Of a stretch of DNA of 15,100 nt, positions 12,790 through 15,100 are shown in pieces (position 1 is the first letter of the stretch; each line of letters starts with the position of its first letter). The translations under genes were made by a program, and so were the position numbers. The DNA comes from Opitutaceae bacterium (GTDB taxonomy: Bacteria > Verrucomicrobiota > Verrucomicrobiia > Opitutales > Opitutaceae). The stretch covers positions 1 to 15,100 of the forward strand of contig SYDD01000033.1 of NCBI GenBank assembly GCA_005786775.1, written 5' to 3'. The notes beneath the pieces were generated by a model. The model searched no databases. It was not told where the DNA came from and worked only from the letters and a program-made list of their open reading frames with translations.

Positions 12790-15100
12790 TGACCAACGCG
12801 CTTTCCCTCCGTCTGGTCGTCCTGGCGGCCTTATTGGTCCCCGATCGCCGCGCCGCCGCCCTGCCGCCCCTCGAAGATGCGATCACCGCGGTGCGCGACG
12901 TGTGGGGCGAGGCGGCGATGGCCCAGCCCAATGGACCGAGCTACGAGTTCCTGGCGCCGCTGCTGCCGCCGCCGCGCTACGTCAATGCCGACTTCCGGCA
13001 CTATCCGATCATCCTGTGTCCGCCGGGTGAGATCCCGCCGGGCGGCGTCGAATTCCGCCGCGGCGGCGACCCGGGGGCGCGGCCGAAGGCGCGGCTGATC
13101 TCCGACGGCAGCGGGCTGAACCTGCGCGGGGGGAGTCGCAGCTGGAACGACGTTGGCCTTCCCGTGCGGTTCCGCGTCGGGCCGGACGAGTTCGCCTTCG
13201 GCAGCTTGCGGGATCGCGTCACGGAGCCGGTGCTGGCGGAGGGCTGGCTGCCCATCCCGGAGATCCGCTACGCGCACCGGACGCCGGTGCAGGCGGAGGG
13301 AATGGTCCCGCTACAGCGGACGGGCGAGCGTCCGCCGGCGGAGATCTACCGGCTGGAGGCGTTCGCTGCCACGGATGCCGCCTTGGCCGAGTATTGCGTG
13401 GTCTTTGTGCGCTTCGATCTGGCGCAGGGCACGAACGGATTCGTGAGCGTCGACGTCGAGGCGCCGGGGCTGCGGTTCGAGGCGGGGCGGTTGCTCGACG
13501 AGGCCGGACGCGTGGTCGCCCTGTTTGACCCCGCGTGGAAGCGGGAGCGGGGGCGGATGGTCGCCCGGGTGCGGGAGGGTGGGGCGGTCACCTTGGCGGT
13601 GCCCACCACGCCACTGCCGGCAGGGATGAGGGTGGCGGTCGATCCGGCCGCGTACGCGGCGCGGCGCGCGGCGTGTGTCGAGACCTGGCGCGGGCTAGTC
13701 GGCCGCGCGGTGCAGGTCGAGGTGCCGGAGGCGCGGATCAACCACGCGTGGCGGAACGCGGTCGTGCAGAACTTCCAGCTGATCAACCACGGGCAACTGC
13801 GCTACAGCACGGGCAACCAATACGACCAGATCTACTCCGCCGAGGGCAGCGACGCGGTGCTGGCGCTGCTTGCCTGGGGCTACCCGGCGGAGGCGCGCCG
13901 GTTGCTGGAGCCGCTGTTTGATTTCACCCGGCGGAACCTCGAACTGCACCAGGCCGCCTTCAAGCTCGGCAACCTGGTGCGCTATGTCTGGCAGACGCGG
14001 GATGCCGGGGCTATCGCGGAACTGAGACCGCGCTGGGAGAAGGAGGTCGTCCGTTTCCTGGAGGGGCGCACCGGCCCCGGCGGGCTTTTCCCCAAGGAGC
14101 AGTATTGCGGGGACATCCACACGCCGGTCCAGAGCCTCAACGTCAACGCCCGCGCCTGGCGGGCCCTGCACGACTTCGGCGCGTTGCATACCGCCTTCGG
14201 GGATCCGGAACTGGGCCGGCGTTACTCCGCGGCCGCGGCGGAGTTCCGTCCGGTAGTGCTGCAGGCCATCGACCGGGCGATCTCCCGGACCACCGAGCCC
14301 CCGTTTGTCCCGATCGCGCTCGACGGCGGCGAACCCGTCCACAGCCCAATTCTCCACCAGCGGATCGGTTCCTACTGGAACATTATCATCGGTTACACCA
14401 TCGGCAGCGGCATTTTTCCCTCGGGGAGTGAAGCGGAGCACTGGATCCCGCACTACCAAGAGCGCCACGGCGGGATATTCCTGGGGATGGTGCGGTCCGG
14501 CGGCGACACGTTCAATTTCTGGACCGGACCGGAACGGGTGAACCCGCTTTACGGGACCCGCTACACGCTCGACGCCCTCCGCCGGGACGAGCCGGAACGC
14601 GCCCTGCTGAGTCTGTACGGCACCCTCGCGCAGGGGCTCACCCGGAACACTTTCGTGGGCGGCGAGGGCTGCACCTTGCGCCCGGTCGACGCGGAGGGCC
14701 GCTTCTTCTATTGCCCTCCCAACAGCGCCGCCAGCGCGCACGTGCTTTCGATGGTCCGGCACCTGTTGGTGCAGGAATGGGATCTGGATGACGATGCCCG
14801 CCCCGACACGCTGCGCCTGCTGTTCGGGACCTCGCGGCGCTGGCTCGAAGACGGCAAGGTCATCCGCGTTGAGCGGGCGCCCACGGCCTGGGGCGAGGTG
14901 AGCGTGGTAGCCGAATCCCGGCTCGGTGCCGGCGAGGTGATCGCGACGGTGGACCTGCCCGCGCGGCAGACCCCTTCGCGCACCCTGTTGCGCGCGCGGA
15001 TCCCGGAGGGCTGGACCGTGCGCCACGCCCTCGTGGCCGGGCGCAAGCTGCCGGTCGATGTCCGCGGCACCGTGGACCTCACGGGCCTCGCGGGGCGGCA
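12789..15100 (+). CDS. Exported six-hairpin-glycosidase-like protein, 3' end missing
   Basis: The frame opens with ATG at 12789, sharing one base with the TGA of the receptor gene (TGATG), and stays open for 770 codons to the window edge. A weak purine-rich GGGGGA lies about seven bases before the ATG. Residues 1-24 look like a signal peptide (LRLVVLAALLVP core, AAA end). Residues about 28-315 are beta-rich and unassigned. Residues about 317-690 look like an (alpha/alpha)6 barrel: INHAWRNAVVQNF, then YDQIYSAEGSDAV (345-357), GLFPKEQY (432-439), IGSYWNIIIGY (from 526) and FNFWTG (575-580). From about 702 a C-terminal beta domain begins (GEVSVVAESRLGAGEVIATV). This layout resembles glycoside hydrolases of the six-hairpin superfamily; Glu352, Asp355 and Glu437 are possible catalytic acids by position only. 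I cannot assign a GH family. The pairing with a TonB receptor suggests periplasmic processing of an imported glycan. Confidence 0.75.
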   Translation, partial: MTNALSLRLVVLAALLVPDRRAAALPPLEDAITAVRDVWGEAAMAQPNGPSYEFLAPLLPPPRYVNADFRHYPIILCPPGEIPPGGVEFRRGGDPGARPKARLISDGSGLNLRGGSRSWNDVGLPVRFRVGPDEFAFGSLRDRVTEPVLAEGWLPIPEIRYAHRTPVQAEGMVPLQRTGERPPAEIYRLEAFAATDAALAEYCVVFVRFDLAQGTNGFVSVDVEAPGLRFEAGRLLDEAGRVVALFDPAWKRERGRMVARVREGGAVTLAVPTTPLPAGMRVAVDPAAYAARRAACVETWRGLVGRAVQVEVPEARINHAWRNAVVQNFQLINHGQLRYSTGNQYDQIYSAEGSDAVLALLAWGYPAEARRLLEPLFDFTRRNLELHQAAFKLGNLVRYVWQTRDAGAIAELRPRWEKEVVRFLEGRTGPGGLFPKEQYCGDIHTPVQSLNVNARAWRALHDFGALHTAFGDPELGRRYSAAAAEFRPVVLQAIDRAISRTTEPPFVPIALDGGEPVHSPILHQRIGSYWNIIIGYTIGSGIFPSGSEAEHWIPHYQERHGGIFLGMVRSGGDTFNFWTGPERVNPLYGTRYTLDALRRDEPERALLSLYGTLAQGLTRNTFVGGEGCTLRPVDAEGRFFYCPPNSAASAHVLSMVRHLLVQEWDLDDDARPDTLRLLFGTSRRWLEDGKVIRVERAPTAWGEVSVVAESRLGAGEVIATVDLPARQTPSRTLLRARIPEGWTVRHALVAGRKLPVDVRGTVDLTGLAGR

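Noticed and set aside
1..15100. tRNA, rRNA, CRISPR, transposase or integrase features
   Set aside because: I saw no regularly spaced repeats, no transposase or integrase motifs and no tRNA-like cloverleaf; the genes are consistently GC-rich without an obvious foreign patch.

Overview
The window is GC-rich, densely coding bacterial DNA with no RNA gene, mobile element or CRISPR array that I can see. It most likely comes from a Gram-negative member of the Verrucomicrobiota, probably Opitutaceae-like. That assignment is inference from protein style: three TonB-dependent receptors whose TonB boxes are of the 'LSPFQV / MEKFQV / LERFVV' type, and a CHRD protein carrying a second domain that I associate with secreted verrucomicrobial proteins. 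No marker gene is present to confirm it.

Layout. (1) Positions 1-831 hold the 3' end of a CHRD-domain protein, followed by a perfect hairpin. (2) Positions 1048-3427 hold a divergent pair: a secreted MTA/SAH-nucleosidase-like enzyme (minus strand) and an AzgA-type purine permease (plus strand), 115 bp apart. Together they look like a nucleoside-to-purine-base salvage unit. (3) Positions 3428-3595 separate convergent genes and hold a probable terminator for each. (4) Positions 3596-8917 hold two large TonB-dependent receptors transcribed divergently from a shared 114-bp gap. (5) A small GNAT acetyltransferase lies at 8936-9481 on the minus strand, tail to tail with the second receptor. (6) From 9658 to the right edge there is a two-gene operon: a third TonB-dependent receptor with an N-terminal carboxypeptidase-regulatory-like domain, whose stop codon overlaps the start (TGATG) of a large six-hairpin-glycosidase-like protein. 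That protein runs off the window still open after 770 codons.

How the genes may work together. The common theme is uptake across the outer membrane plus processing in the periplasm. The nucleosidase/permease pair would release and import purine bases. The receptor/glycosidase pair resembles a minimal carbohydrate-utilisation locus without a SusD-type lipoprotein. The substrates of the receptors cannot be read from sequence. No transcription factor, sigma/anti-sigma pair or TonB-ExbBD gene is in the window, so regulation and energisation must come from elsewhere.

I do not see a clearly new defence, mobile or RNA system. The observations most worth following are the translationally coupled receptor/glycosidase pair, the secreted nucleosidase next to a purine permease, and the absence of Shine-Dalgarno motifs before almost every start.
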